Part shown: positions 9,619-22,983 of the stretch, piece after piece
How positions within the stretch are numbered: position 1 is the first letter of the stretch
Layout of the letters: the number at the start of each line of letters is the position of its first letter
Source: Micropterix aruncella
Taxonomy: Eukaryota; Arthropoda; Insecta; Lepidoptera; Micropterigidae
NCBI GenBank assembly: GCA_944548615.1
Contig: OX155978.1
Location: 9,056,031 to 9,120,030 of the forward strand
Direction: 5' to 3'
DNA: 64,000 bases
Position numbers and translations under genes: made by a program
The notes under the pieces: model-generated
Told to the model about the DNA's origin: nothing
Databases searched by the model: none
Seen by the model: only the letters and a program-made list of their open reading frames with translations

Positions 9619-12328
9619 AATCGGAAGGTAAAGCCATAGGGCGATGCCACATAAAAGATATGGTAAAAAATTAGTAAGGGGTGATTAAAGAACCTTACGG
9701 TTCCATCGGTTGAGTGATTAGTTATAGAAGCTCAATAGATTATGGGGAGTATAAAAAAAAACTCACGGTTTTGTTGATGGTATGTTTTGTGGTTGTCATA
9801 GCATTATAATATTATTATATTAGCTGTCATTACAGTTATTATTATTTTTATTGAGAGAATAACCGGCAGATTAATTGAATATCAGAGTTATTGATTGTAG
9901 CGGGGTGTGTGTTCTTGTATATGTATTATTATTATACCAACATAATAAATTATTTTAACACGATATATCAAACATTAGATTTCATCATTTTTCTAGTTAT
10001 AAATTACATTACAGATAGTATCATTATCCTGTTCCTTTCTAGTAATAGATTAGATATCCTATCCTATCATCCTATCCATCATCCTATCACCATTCCTATC
10101 CTACCATTCTATCATACACTACCTATCCTATCACATTCCTTATTTCTATTCCATTACCAAGTCTTAATAGCAACAAATTATTAATGCCATACACAAAAGC
10201 AGTATACTATAAATCAGAAATATTTTAATTACAATACATATTAGCTTACACATTTAGTTGAGCAGTATAGTTTAATTTTTTCACATTAGAATCACACATT
10301 ATTTTGCGTATATATATATGGCATACAGTTACATTTTACTAAACATATTATCCATTTGATACGTATATGTATGGAAGAATGCACCTCGTGAAATCGTTGG
10401 GTTGTAAAATATTGTTAATAAGCTGACAGTTTTTTTTCATTTGGGTATCTAGTGGAGTGATATTGTTTTGCAAAATTGGGAAAAGAGTTATAACAAGGAG
10501 AGCGTTGTGTTGTTTGAATCTCTTCGTTTTAAGCAACAAGTATTCCTTTCCTATCCTATCCTATCTTATCCTAAATCCTATCCTAATCACCTACAACTTG
10601 TTGTCCAATCATTCCTACCTAAAGCGAAGAAATACAAGCGAACATGTTTAGGAATCTCATTAATGTAATAAGTTTTTTTGTTTGTTTGAACTAAAATGGC
10701 AAAGCAGTATCGGGATACGATTATTATATTAGAGAGAAGATTCCAAAGTATTATTAGTGAAGTCGATGGATTATTGTTATTGATAAAGTTGGTTGATCGT
10801 TATATTATTGAGGCTGTATAGGGCCAGATTAAAATCATTATTATAATTATTATAAAATATATTTTTGGAATTGAGTTATAGTGCTATATAGAAAGCGACT
10901 ATAAGATGAATGAAGAGTCATATTAATATTGTTATTTAGTATAGGATGTATGGTGGTATTGTCGACGTCTCGCTATTTTAGAGCGGGATGAAGAAATTAG
11001 AATCGAAAAATAGCGCTAATTTTTAGAGCGACTATAATATTATGGGAATTTTTATCTGAAGTGGGCGGTCTTCGGAGTTGGAGCCACTGCTCGGGTCCAT
11101 GGTTTTGTTTTGTATTTGGTAACTTGCGAGGGAGTATATATGGAGGTCTCGGCAAGGTTGAGGTCGCACCTCAACGCGTGACCCTGATCAGGTCTACGCT
11201 TTTGGACGAGTTGACACCCAGAGTCGGATATGGTCTAGATTCGACAGGGAGGAGCTCAGATACCCAATGGGATTATTATTATTACGGTGGCATTATGGTT
11301 ACATGCACCAAGGGGGTTATTATGGTGTTGCGAAATTAGAATAGGCCGGATATTGATTTAGTTTATGTTATGAAGGAGATAAATAGTAGCGATCCAGGAG
11401 GGTGAGAGAAGAAGGACGATAAATACATTTGTTAATTAGTAAACCAACATAAGTTATGATGAAGGAGGGGATTGATTTTGGTATGAAGATAGAATGAAAG
11501 GTGCTGTGAACGTGTGATGTATACAAGGCGGTGAAAGGATAAATTCAGTTTCCAAATTCTGAAATAACGAATGAGAGTTAGAAACCATTTACAGTGTACG
11601 TTAAAATCACAAACAATAGACTAGTGAAGAACCTATTAACAATCGTCAGGTTATCTAACTTGAGATTGTGTCTAAGTAAATAGCAGAAGGACAAGCCCAG
11701 CGTGAAATAGCATACTATATTAAATAAAAACTTACTATGCGACTGGTTGGGACAATGTCACGATTTTAAAAGAATCTAGAACATTAAGGGACGACCAGAG
11801 CCTGTTCGAGTGCGTTGTTCTGACTTAGGCATATTCAAACTATATTTTTTATGAAGAGTTAGACAGTTAAAATGTTCACCATCGAGGACTCGGGAGAAAT
11901 CCTAATTGAGCGGAGTGGGTGAACGGAGAATAAATAAACGGAATCAATTTAAATTTTGCAACGGAGAGAAATATTATAATTATTATATTAATGTATTGAG
12001 AGTATTTATAGATTGGTCGATAGAACAGAATAAGTAGGTGGAGACATGGTCGAGGACTCGGGTTTATTTCCTAATTGAGCGGACGCATGTTGAAGCGAAA
12101 GAGAGGAGGAGAAGTTGGAATATATTATATAAATTTTAAAATTTGCAACAGGAGTGTTTGGAATCTTCGTCATTATTGTTATTATAGGTATCATATTATT
12201 GAGGTGAGATATAGAGGAGAAAGTTAGAAATTATATTAAAAGTATTATCATTAAAAGATCTGGGTTAGGAGATTGGTATTATATGGAAACAAGATAGAAA
12301 TTATAGACTTGAAGAGGGAAGGCAAGCC

Positions 12329-12530
12329 ACAAAACATATCGTAAGGGTACGTGAATTAAAAGTAAAATATTATCATAACATTATAGTACAAAACATATCG
12401 TAAAGGTACGTGAATTAAACGTAAAATATTATAATTAACATATAGCACAAAACATATCGTAAAGGTACGTGAATTAAACATAAAATATTATCATTGACAT
12501 TATAGTACAAACATATCGTAGGAGTTACAT
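12329..12530 (+). repeat. 59-bp tandem repeat, ~3.5 units, before the polypurine tract
   Basis: ACAAAACATATCGTAAAGG recurs at 12329, 12388 and 12447, and a shortened form starts at 12507, giving periods of 59-60 bp. Each unit also carries GTACGTGAATTAAA and TAAAATATTAT. The same array is at 19332-19533 in unit 2. Confidence 0.85.
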
Positions 12531-12654
12531 AGTTATTTCTATAAAATTATTAACATTAATATTATATTACAAACATCATGAATAAGCGGTTGGAGATTAA
12601 ACAGATAACACGAAAGATATGTGATATGATTGCTTGAGGGCAAGCAGAGATTTT

Positions 12655-12663
12655 GGGAGGGGG
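12655..12663 (+). promoter_or_regulatory. Polypurine tract, unit 1
   Basis: GGGAGGGGG lies three bases before the second LTR (TAT|TGTAATG). This is the expected plus-strand primer position of an LTR retrotransposon. The counterpart for unit 2 is at 19658-19666. Confidence 0.8.
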
Positions 12664-12666
12664 TAT

Positions 12667-15564
12667 TGTAATGATCTGAAAATCATCACATGATCGCTTA
12701 GCAGCTCTAAGCTAACCGAAAATAGATTAATCAAATTTTAAAATTAAATTGTACTTGAAAAAGATCATAGTGACATCTAGCGATTTAATTAGGAACTAAA
12801 AACTGACAGATGAAAGAAGGGCCGTTGCTAAACTATAGAGTGCAGTGCCAGCGTCACATAAATAAAAGGGTTTTGAGTAGTTTTGAGAGTTAAGGACATT
12901 ATTAGGGGTTTCAAAATAGACAATCAGGGGTATTTGGCAAGAAATTAGCATATTTTGAGATTTTTACGAAAAATCGACGTAAATATCAATAATTGACAAA
13001 TAGACAATAGAAGCATGTTTATGGTCTTAAAAGTCGACCGATTGGTTTTTTCAAAGAAATATAAAAGGGGTTCATTAAATAGTAGGAATTATGGGAGAAA
13101 TTAATAGCAATATTGATAAAGTCATTTGAAGAACATTTAATTTATTATTAAGAGAAATTGGAAAACATAATCGACATCGATGGAAGAAAGCCGAATTAAT
13201 GATGTCCAAAAGAATTTTCACCAAATAATTGCCAGTCAAAATAAAATTTAATAGTTAAAATGAGGAAATTTAGAAACACGTAATTAAAATAGAGGAATCA
13301 CTAGATAAAAATACTATCAATAAATAAAATTGAAATAAAATGGTTATATTATTTCGCTTTCAAATGTGAAAGCGGAAACGACGCGCAAGAAAGGCGGCAA
13401 GGTTAAGTCAAAATATGATGATTTCCCGCCGAATATGAAACATCAATTTCTCATAATACGTAAAATAAATACTTAAAATCATTTGTAGAATTAGAAGCAC
13501 GAATTATCGTTAAGAAATTCGTTTGTTAGCAATGTGGCAGAGCGTTATTTAACGAAAAAATAGATAAATCAGATCGTTTTATGATTGATTAGTCAATAGT
13601 TGTGGGTTAAATTATCAAAAAAAGGTCACATCGATAAGGGTGTTATAAAAGGGATGGACGTGTTGCTTCCGGCATCCATTAAGAAATTTTAGTTGCACGC
13701 TCTAAAGCTGCGAAAGTTTGGGAAAGAAAAGTATATTTTGGTGCTCAGATGTAAGAATAAACAGTTTAAAATAAGGGCACTGAGATGCTGTGAAGCATTT
13801 TAGTGCCCAGTTCATTTAAATTCGTATAAAGTGTGCAGATCGTACATCACAGAAACGCTTTATCGCAATCGCCATTGATGCGCTTTTTACAAGGACACTA
13901 AAAAACGAACAAATAATAGAAATCCAGTGCTAAAAATGTGAATCGAGAGAGCTACGCGGGTTGGCATGTAAAAAAATCCAACATTTCATATAAAATAGAA
14001 GTACGAGATTTCGTCGGGGGCAATACGAAAATTATATCCAAGATGGCGAACGAATCAAACTGAAACGTCAGATTGAGATCACAACATTGCGAACGTCCTT
14101 CGGAGGTGTATAAATTAGCGTCGAAATAAGGGAAAAACATTGATGAGAATGCAGTAACGGCTTGAAAATTGCAGTACGATAGTAAGCGGCTGGGGTTTCT
14201 AAAGAGACATTCTTCTTGGTGATGGCAGATTTCTAGAAAGGCGACACGCATCGAAGAAATTGACATTAGTTATAAGTGCATAATGTGAATGCAGCTGTAA
14301 ATACGGGAAGTATAGCCGAGAGTCATTGTCGGCAAAGATGTACTAAAAATATGTAAGTTTATTTGCCGAAGCTGGCGTTATTTAATTATTTGAGCCGAAG
14401 CTAGCAACCAATATTGTCATTGTTGTATATTTTTTTGGGGTTATAAATATTCGAGTTTTGTGGGTTTGTTGAAATTATTAGAATGTTAAGTAGTTGTAAC
14501 GTAAATGCGTGATTTCTACATATTTGCACGTTAACTAAAAATGAGGCATTTAACATCGATTGGTATGAATAGTCGTTGATAGTTCTACGAGGTAAACCTC
14601 TAGTCAGACTATTATTTAATTTGGAAGAGAGTTAGCCTTTGCTAACTCCGTTGATTCAGACACCAGCCATTATATAATGTGCTTTGAATTTGGAAACTAG
14701 TTAAGGAAACATTCGAATTATACTGAATGTTAGAATAAAATTAAAGATAAGGAAAATTGTAGATTATATTAAGGTTTTTTTGTTTTGACTGATCGATGGG
14801 GTTTCAAAGATAACGGGGAGGGAATAGTATTAATAGAAATAATAGAACGAAAACCATATGGACATTCAGTGGACTGAATGGTAACCAGGTCGTAGTTTAT
14901 ATCGGGCATTAGCGACTGCGGTCATTTAAATTCATTATATCACTGGAACGCCATCGACTAGTTAACAGTGTGTTAGTTTATAAGTAATTTTGTTGTTGTA
15001 TGTAAACATTACGATTCATGTTTCAATATAATTTGACATTGAACATATTTAAGTAAATAAGGGATTAGAATCTAATTGTCGAATTTCACGGCGGAGATTT
15101 AAACTCATGCATTATCATTATTAATATTATTTTATTAACAATCGACTGAACGCAGCCATTGTTGTCATCGACAAATAATCGATCGAAAATAACTCAAAGA
15201 ATAAATTGTAAATATTTTGTGGTGAATTAGGCGCTCATTATTATAAATATAATTCACAATAATAGTACTTAAACTAAAATAGAAAAAGTTATAATTGTAA
15301 TTGTTTAAATATGCATTTTGGTTTAATATATGGATTATTAATTGGAGAAGATTTGTTTCATTGAGGAAGTAAATACAAGGAGGGAAATTATTAGGTAAGG
15401 TATTGGAAGCCTATCCTCTTGAAGGTAATATTATCACTGTCGTTGTATGGTGGTAACATATTGAAATAGATATAGTAAAAAAATCTTCTCTGCAAATGAC
15501 ATATAAATCATAGATAAAGTTACAAGTAGTATATTATAATAGGTAAGTAAAAATTTTCTTTACA
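12667..15564 (+). repeat. LTR 2, shared by both units
   Basis: Same start, end and length (2898 bp) as LTR 1. By eye the two are identical over long stretches. It acts structurally as 3' LTR of unit 1 and 5' LTR of unit 2. Confidence 0.9.
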
Positions 15565-18500
15565 AATGTCGTCCCAACGTGTGGGGCCTTGATAGATTCT
15601 AAATAAAATAAATAGTAAATTATTTTCGATCGATCGTAATTTGGGCATTTAATAAATAAAAAAATATAGAAACATGAATCGTGTGATATAACTGTATATT
15701 TAGCATTGCGAATTGTTGATATATTGTATATGTGTGTTGTTTTCTAGAAATCTGCCTATATACATAATTTAACGTTTATTGTACATTATGTACACATGTT
15801 GACTGCATTCATCGTAATTAAATCAACGATTAAAATAGTACCTCGGGAATAAGAATAGTTTAAAATAAAAAATAAACAAATTTGATTGGTAATTGATTTA
15901 ATTAAGAATTTGGCTGAAATTAAAATAAATTAAAATAATTGTAATCAGGACGCCGCGGATAATAACCTTTGGCACGATAGCAATCGTCAACCTTTTGCTT
16001 TGAATAAAAATAAAAATAATTAAATTCGTTTAATCAATAATAAAATAAAACAAAATAAATTCGTTAAATAAAAAAATAAAATAAATTAAATTTATTCTGA
16101 ATCAAAATAAAAATAAATAAAATAAATTAATTAAATTTATTTAAATTAAAATAAAATAAATTAAATACGACAAATAAATTAAGAATAGACATAGATATCA
16201 TAATGTCTCAAACAGCTTCGTCATCGAAAAAACGAAGGCTGGAGAGAGATATATCTCGAATAAAATACGAATAGAGAATTCGATGGCTGGGAGGGGGTCG
16301 TCGGTTCGCATTTTTAATAATACCCTAAATGGTAATGATATGGATCAGAGACCTTATATTTATGTAAGGTTAAATAATTTTAAATTAAAAGCATTAATAG
16401 ATACAGGATCTTCTGTTAATATAATAGGGAGAAAATATATAACATTATTTCAGGGTTGTGCGTTTGATAACAAATGCAATAATATACAATTGATGTCGGC
16501 GGATGGTACGATACAGAATATTATAGGAGAATTGAATATAGATATCAAATATGAGGACGTGTGCCGACGTTTAAAATACATACTTAGTAAATACATACTT
16601 AAAATACTTACTTATATATAAAATCGGAAGGTAAAGCCATAGGGCGATGCCACATAAAAGATATGGTAAAAAATTAGTAAGGGGTGATTAAAGAACCTTA
16701 CGGTTCCATCGGTTGAGTGATTAGTTATAGAAGCTCAATAGATTATGGGGAGTATAAAAAAAAACTCACGGTTTTGTTGATGGTATGTTTTGTGGTTGTC
16801 ATAGCATTATAATATTATTATATTAGCTGTCATTACAGTTATTATTATTTTTATTGAGAGAATAACCGGCAGATTAATTGAATATCAGAGTTATTGATTG
16901 TAGCGGGGTGTGTGTTCTTGTATATGTATTATTATTATACCAACATAATAAATTATTTTAACACGATATATCAAACATTAGATTTCATCATTTTTCTAGT
17001 TATAAATTACATTACAGATAGTATCATTATCCTGTTCCTTTCTAGTAATAGATTAGATATCCTATCCTATCATCCTATCCATCATCCTATCACCATTCCT
17101 ATCCTACCATTCTATCATACACTACCTATCCTATCACATTCCTTATTTCTATTCCATTACCAAGTCTTAATAGCAACAAATTATTAATGCCATACACAAA
17201 AGCAGTATACTATAAATCAGAAATATTTTAATTACAATACATATTAGCTTACACATTTAGTTGAGCAGTATAGTTTAATTTTTTCACATTAGAATCACAC
17301 ATTATTTTGCGTATATATATATGGCATACAGTTACATTTTACTAAACATATTATCCATTTGATACGTATATGTATGGAAGAATGCACCTCGTGAAATCGT
17401 TGGGTTGTAAAATATTGTTAATAAGCTGACAGTTTTTTTTCATTTGGGTATCTAGTGGAGTGATATTGTTTTGCAAAATTGGGAAAAGAGTTATAACAAG
17501 GAGAGCGTTGTGTTGTTTGAATCTCTTCGTTTTAAGCAACAAGTATTCCTTTCCTATCCTATCCTATCTTATCCTAAATCCTATCCTAATCACCTACAAC
17601 TTGTTGTCCAATCATTCCTACCTAAAGCGAAGAAATACAAGCGAACATGTTTAGGAATCTCATTAATGTAATAAGTTTTTTTGTTTGTTTGAACTAAAAT
17701 GGCAAAGCAGTATCGGGATACGATTATTATATTAGAGAGAAGATTCCAAAGTATTATTAGTGAAGTCGATGGATTATTGTTATTGATAAAGTTGGTTGAT
17801 CGTTATATTATTGAGGCTGTATAGGGCCAGATTAAAATCATTATTATAATTATTATAAAATATATTTTTGGAATTGAGTTATAGTGCTATATAGAAAGCG
17901 ACTATAAGATGAATGAAGAGTCATATTAATATTGTTATTTAGTATAGGATGTATGGTGGTATTGTCGACGTCTCGCTATTTTAGAGCGGGATGAAGAAAT
18001 TAGAATCGAAAAATAGCGCTAATTTTTAGAGCGACTATAATATTATGGGAATTTTTATCTGAAGTGGGCGGTTTTCGGAGTTGGAGCCACTGCTCGGGTC
18101 CATGGTTTTGTTTTGTATTTGGTAACTTGCGAGGGAGTATATATGGAGGTCTCGGCAAGGTTGAGGTCGCACCTCAACGCGTGACCCTGATCAGGTCTAC
18201 GCTTTTGGACGAGTTGACACCCAGAGTCGGATATGGTCTAGATTCGACAGGGAGGAGCTCAGATACCCAATGGGATTATTATTATTACGGTGGCATTATG
18301 GTTACATGCACCAAGGGGGTTATTATGGTGTTGCGAAATTAGAATAGGCCGGATATTGATTTAGTTTATGTTATGAAGGAGATAAATAGTAGCGATCCAG
18401 GAGGGTGAGAGAAGAAGGACGATAAATACATTTGTTAATTAGTAAACCAACATAAGTTATGATGAAGGAGGGGATTGATTTTGGTATGAAGATAGAATGA

Positions 18501-19669
18501 AAGGTGCTGTGAACGTGTGATGTATACAAGGCGGTGAAAGGATAAATTCAGTTTCCAAATTCTGAAATAACGAATGAGAGTTAGAAACCATTTACAGTGT
18601 ACGTTAAAATCACAAACAATAGACTAGTGAAGAACCTATTAACAATCGTCAGGTTATCTAACTTGAGATTGTGTCTAAGTAAATAGCAGAAGGACAAGCC
18701 CAGCGTGAAATAGCATACTATATTAAATAAAAACTTACTATGCGACTGGTTGGGACAATGTCACGATTTTAAAAGAATCTAGAACATTAAGGGACGACCA
18801 GAGCCTGTTCGAGTGCGTTGTTCTGACTTAGGCATATTCAAACTATATTTTTTATGAAGAGTTAGACAGTTAAAATGTTCACCATCGAGGACTCGGGAGA
18901 AATCCTAATTGAGCGGAGTGGGTGAACGGAGAATAAATAAACGGAATCAATTTAAATTTTGCAACGGAGAGAAATATTATAATTATTATATTAATGTATT
19001 GAGAGTATTTATAGATTGGTCGATAGAACAGAATAAGTAGGTGGAGACATGGTCGAGGACTCGGGTTTATTTCCTAATTGAGCGGACGCATGTTGAAGCG
19101 AAAGAGAGGAGGAGAAGTTGGAATATATTATATAAATTTTAAAATTTGCAACAGGAGTGTTTGGAATCTTCGTCATTATTGTTATTATAGGTATCATATT
19201 ATTGAGGTGAGATATAGAGGAGAAAGTTAGAAATTATATTAAAAGTATTATCATTAAAAGATCTGGGTTAGGAGATTGGTATTATATGGAAACAAGATAG
19301 AAATTATAGACTTGAAGAGGGAAGGCAAGCCACAAAACATATCGTAAGGGTACGTGAATTAAAAGTAAAATATTATCATAACATTATAGTACAAAACATA
19401 TCGTAAAGGTACGTGAATTAAACGTAAAATATTATAATTAACATATAGCACAAAACATATCGTAAAGGTACGTGAATTAAACATAAAATATTATCATTGA
19501 CATTATAGTACAAACATATCGTAGGAGTTACATAGTTATTTCTATAAAATTATTAACATTAATATTATATTACAAACATCATGAATAAGCGGTTGGAGAT
19601 TAAACAGATAACACGAAAGATATGTGATATGATTGCTTGAGGGCAAGCAGAGATTTTGGGAGGGGGTAT
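15565..19669 (+). mobile_element. Internal region, unit 2
   Basis: A copy of 8562-12666 at an exact 7003-bp offset, including the retropepsin relic, 59-bp repeats and polypurine tract. The only change I found is C to T at 18070 relative to 11067, which turns Leu to Phe in a non-conserved open frame. Confidence 0.88.
16283..16621 (+). pseudogene. Retropepsin relic, unit 2
   Basis: Identical in translation to the frame at 9280-9618, including IDTGSS. It carries the same upstream stop and the same loss of the downstream polymerase frame, so the damage predates the duplication. Confidence 0.82.
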
Positions 19670-22567
19670 TGTAATGATCTGAAAATCATCACATGATCGC
19701 TTAGCAGCTCTAAGCTAACCGAAAATAGATTAATCAAATTTTAAAATTAAATTGTACTTGAAAAAGATCATAGTGACATCTAGCGATTTAATTAGGAACT
19801 AAAAACTGACAGATGAAAGAAGGGCCGTTGCTAAACTATAGAGTGCAGTGCCAGCGTCACATAAATAAAAGGGTTTTGAGTAGTTTTGAGAGTTAAGGAC
19901 ATTATTAGGGGTTTCAAAATAGACAATCAGGGGTATTTGGCAAGAAATTAGCATATTTTGAGATTTTTACGAAAAATCGACGTAAATATCAATAATTGAC
20001 AAATAGACAATAGAAGCATGTTTATGGTCTTAAAAGTCGACCGATTGGTTTTTTCAAAGAAATATAAAAGGGGTTCATTAAATAGTAGGAATTATGGGAG
20101 AAATTAATAGCAATATTGATAAAGTCATTTGAAGAACATTTAATTTATTATTAAGAGAAATTGGAAAACATAATCGACATCGATGGAAGAAAGCCGAATT
20201 AATGATGTCCAAAAGAATTTTCACCAAATAATTGCCAGTCAAAATAAAATTTAATAGTTAAAATGAGGAAATTTAGAAACACGTAATTAAAATAGAGGAA
20301 TCACTAGATAAAAATACTATCAATAAATAAAATTGAAATAAAATAGTTATATTATTTCGCTTTCAAATGTGAAAGCGGAAACGACGCGCAAGAAAGGCGG
20401 CAAGGTTAAGTCAAAATATGATGATTTCCCGCCGAATATGAAACATCAATTTCTCATAATACGTAAAATAAATACTTAAAATCATTTGTAGAATTAGAAG
20501 CACGAATTATCGTTAAGAAATTCGTTTGTTAGCAATGTGGCAGAGCGTTATTTAACGAAAAAATAGATAAATCAGATCGTTTTATGATTGATTAGTCAAT
20601 AGTTGTGGGTTAAATTATCAAAAAAAGGTCACATCGATAAGGGTGTTATAAAAGGGATGGACGTGTTGCTTCCGGCATCCATTAAGAAATTTTAGTTGCA
20701 CGCTCTAAAGCTGCGAAAGTTTGGGAAAGAAAAGTATATTTTGGTGCTCAGATGTAAGAATAAACAGTTTAAAATAAGGGCACTGAGATGCTGTGAAGCA
20801 TTTTAGTGCCCAGTTCATTTAAATTCGTATAAAGTGTGCAGATCGTACATCACAGAAACGCTTTATCGCAATCGCCATTGATGCGCTTTTTACAAGGACA
20901 CTAAAAAACGAACAAATAATAGAAATCCAGTGCTAAAAATGTGAATCGAGAGAGCTACGCGGGTTGGCATGTAAAAAAATCCAACATTTCATATAAAATA
21001 GAAGTACGAGATTTCGTCGGGGGCAATACGAAAATTATATCCAAGATGGCGAACGAATCAAACTGAAACGTCAGATTGAGATCACAACATTGCGAACGTC
21101 CTTCGGAGGTGTATAAATTAGCGTCGAAATAAGGGAAAAACATTGATGAGAATGCAGTAACGGCTTGAAAATTGCAGTACGATAGTAAGCGGCTGGGGTT
21201 TCTAAAGAGACATTCTTCTTGGTGATGGCAGATTTCTAGAAAGGCGACACGCATCGAAGAAATTGACATTAGTTATAAGTGCATAATGTGAATGCAGCTG
21301 TAAATACGGGAAGTATAGCCGAGAGTCATTGTCGGCAAAGATGTACTAAAAATATGTAAGTTTATTTGCCGAAGCTGGCGTTATTTAATTATTTGAGCCG
21401 AAGCTAGCAACCAATATTGTCATTGTTGTATATTTTTTTGGGGTTATAAATATTCGAGTTTTGTGGGTTTGTTGAAATTATTAGAATGTTAAGTAGTTGT
21501 AACGTAAATGCGTGATTTCTACATATTTGCACGTTAACTAAAAATGAGGCATTTAACATCGATTGGTATGAATAGTCGTTGATAGTTCTACGAGGTAAAC
21601 CTCTAGTCAGACTATTATTTAATTTGGAAGAGAGTTAGCCTTTGCTAACTCCGTTGATTCAGACACCAGCCATTATATAATGTGCTTTGAATTTGGAAAC
21701 TAGTTAAGGAAACATTCGAATTATACTGAATGTTAGAATAAAATTAAAGATAAGGAAAATTGTAGATTATATTAAGGTTTTTTTGTTTTGACTGATCGAT
21801 GGGGTTTCAAAGATAACGGGGAGGGAATAGTATTAATAGAAATAATAGAACGAAAACCATATGGACATTCAGTGGACTGAATGGTAACCAGGTCGTAGTT
21901 TATATCGGGCATTAGCGACTGCGGTCATTTAAATTCATTATATCACTGGAACGCCATCGACTAGTTAACAGTGTGTTAGTTTATAAGTAATTTTGTTGTT
22001 GTATGTAAACATTACGATTCATGTTTCAATATAATTTGACATTGAACATATTTAAGTAAATAAGGGATTAGAATCTAATTGTCGAATTTCACGGCGGAGA
22101 TTTAAACTCATGCATTATCATTATTAATATTATTTTATTAACAATCGACTGAACGCAGCCATTGTTGTCATCGACAAATAATCGATCGAAAATAACTCAA
22201 AGAATAAATTGTAAATATTTTGTGGTGAATTAGGCGCTCATTATTATAAATATAATTCACAATAATAGTACTTAAACTAAAATAGAAAAAGTTATAATTG
22301 TAATTGTTTAAATATGCATTTTGGTTTAATATATGGATTATTAATTGGAGAAGATTTGTTTCATTGAGGAAGTAAATACAAGGAGGGAAATTATTAGGTA
22401 AGGTATTGGAAGCCTATCCTCTTGAAGGTAATATTATCACTGTCGTTGTATGGTGGTAACATATTGAAATAGATATAGTAAAAAAATCTTCTCTGCAAAT
22501 GACATATAAATCATAGATAAAGTTACAAGTAGTATATTATAATAGGTAAGTAAAAATCTAGCTTACA
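19670..22567 (+). repeat. LTR 3
   Basis: Same length as LTR 1. Differences seen: G to A at 20345 (AAAATAGTTAT), and the last 20 bases, where TTTTCTTTACA is replaced by TCTAGCTTACA. It is followed directly by the TGGT target duplication and the Penelope-like frame. Confidence 0.9.
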
Positions 22568-22765
22568 TGGTATTACATTCTTTACAGGCCTCAAAAATCG
22601 AGCTATATTTACGGCTGGATAGTCTCCGATTTCATATATTATTATTGTCGCGTTTGGAAAAGATAATGGAATTTCTGAGCCAAATATACTGATAGACTTT
22701 CCTGTAGTTTTGGCTTTCCAGGTTAGGTTTTTCAACATTGGAGAAATTGTCAAGAATGTGACCAT
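22568..22765 (-). pseudogene. Penelope-like element, coding relic (upstream half)
   Basis: A minus-strand open frame ends AVNIARFLRPVKNVIP at the LTR boundary. Removing the array and one copy of TGGT joins it in frame to the GIY-YIG segment at 5429-5663. The RFLRPVK block is the linker found just before GIY-YIG in Penelope-like proteins. Further upstream no RT motif is recognisable, and the frame stops within 50 bp of Spred exon B, so only a fragment was present before the LTR element arrived. Confidence 0.68.
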
Positions 22766-22808
22766 GTTGTAGAATACTTTTTTAACTATTCAAACCATGT
22801 TGTTACAG

Positions 22809-22950
22809 GTTCATGAGTACATATATCCCCATATTGGACCAAGCGGCTTAGGATCTCAATGCGATAAGTCTCCATCATCACAAAGAACTGCCGCCGGCTC
22901 CAACACCACCACGCATTCCACCAAATCATTACTGGACAGGCGAGATTCAA
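22809..22950 (+). CDS. Spred: Spred exon B
   Basis: Acceptor TTGTTACAG and donor A|GTAAGA enclose 142 bp: 47 codons in phase 0 plus one base. The peptide begins VHEYIYPHIGPSGLGSQC and is Ser/Thr-rich (GSNTTTHSTKSLLDRRDS). The single leftover base combines with the two-base start of the next exon to give an Ile codon, keeping the frame open. The segment belongs to the variable linker upstream of the SPR domain, so recognition depends on splice sites and phase. The donor intron (22951-27288) holds a non-LTR fragment, a SINE and a piggyBac-like element. Confidence 0.72.
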
Positions 22951-22983
22951 GTAAGATTCATATTTTTTATAGAATCAATTGAT

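Larger units (their letters stand above)
8562..12666 (+). mobile_element. Internal region, unit 1 (4105 bp)
   Basis: Ordered content: primer-binding-like tract (8564-8585); AT-rich leader; a short gag-like start at 9200 (MSQTASSSKKRRLERDISRI, then stop); a retropepsin relic (9280-9618); scattered RT-like remnants near 9670-9760 (GVIKEPYGSI with stops); then about 2.8 kb without recognisable coding sequence, containing CCTATC-rich tracts at 10040-10140 and 10540-10600, a ~170-bp direct duplication (GAGGACTCGGG at 11883 and 12052), 59-bp repeats (12329-12530) and the polypurine tract. Integrase and RNase H are not visible. Confidence 0.85.
5664..22567 (+). mobile_element. Three-LTR retrotransposon array (LTR-int-LTR-int-LTR)
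   Basis: TGTAATGATCTGAAAATC starts at 5664, 12667 and 19670, exactly 7003 bp apart. Two complete LTR-plus-internal units are followed by a third LTR. The outer ends are flanked by a 4-bp duplication TGGT at 5660-5663 and 22568-22571, which shows the whole array occupies one insertion site. LTRs begin TG and end CA, with a primer-binding-site-like tract after the first and second LTRs and a polypurine tract before the second and third. The near absence of coding sequence and the large LTR fit a large retrotransposon derivative (LARD) of Ty3/gypsy type. It fills the intron between Spred exons A and B, in the same orientation as the gene. Confidence 0.93.

Noticed and set aside
10040..10140. CCTATC repeats as a CRISPR-like or satellite array
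   Set aside because: Short irregular repeats without spacers of uniform length; simple-sequence drift inside the LTR element, identical in both units.
11061..11339. 92-codon frame in the LTR-element internal region
   Set aside because: No retroviral domain can be recognised; composition follows the GC-richer patch. Not enough to call a gene.
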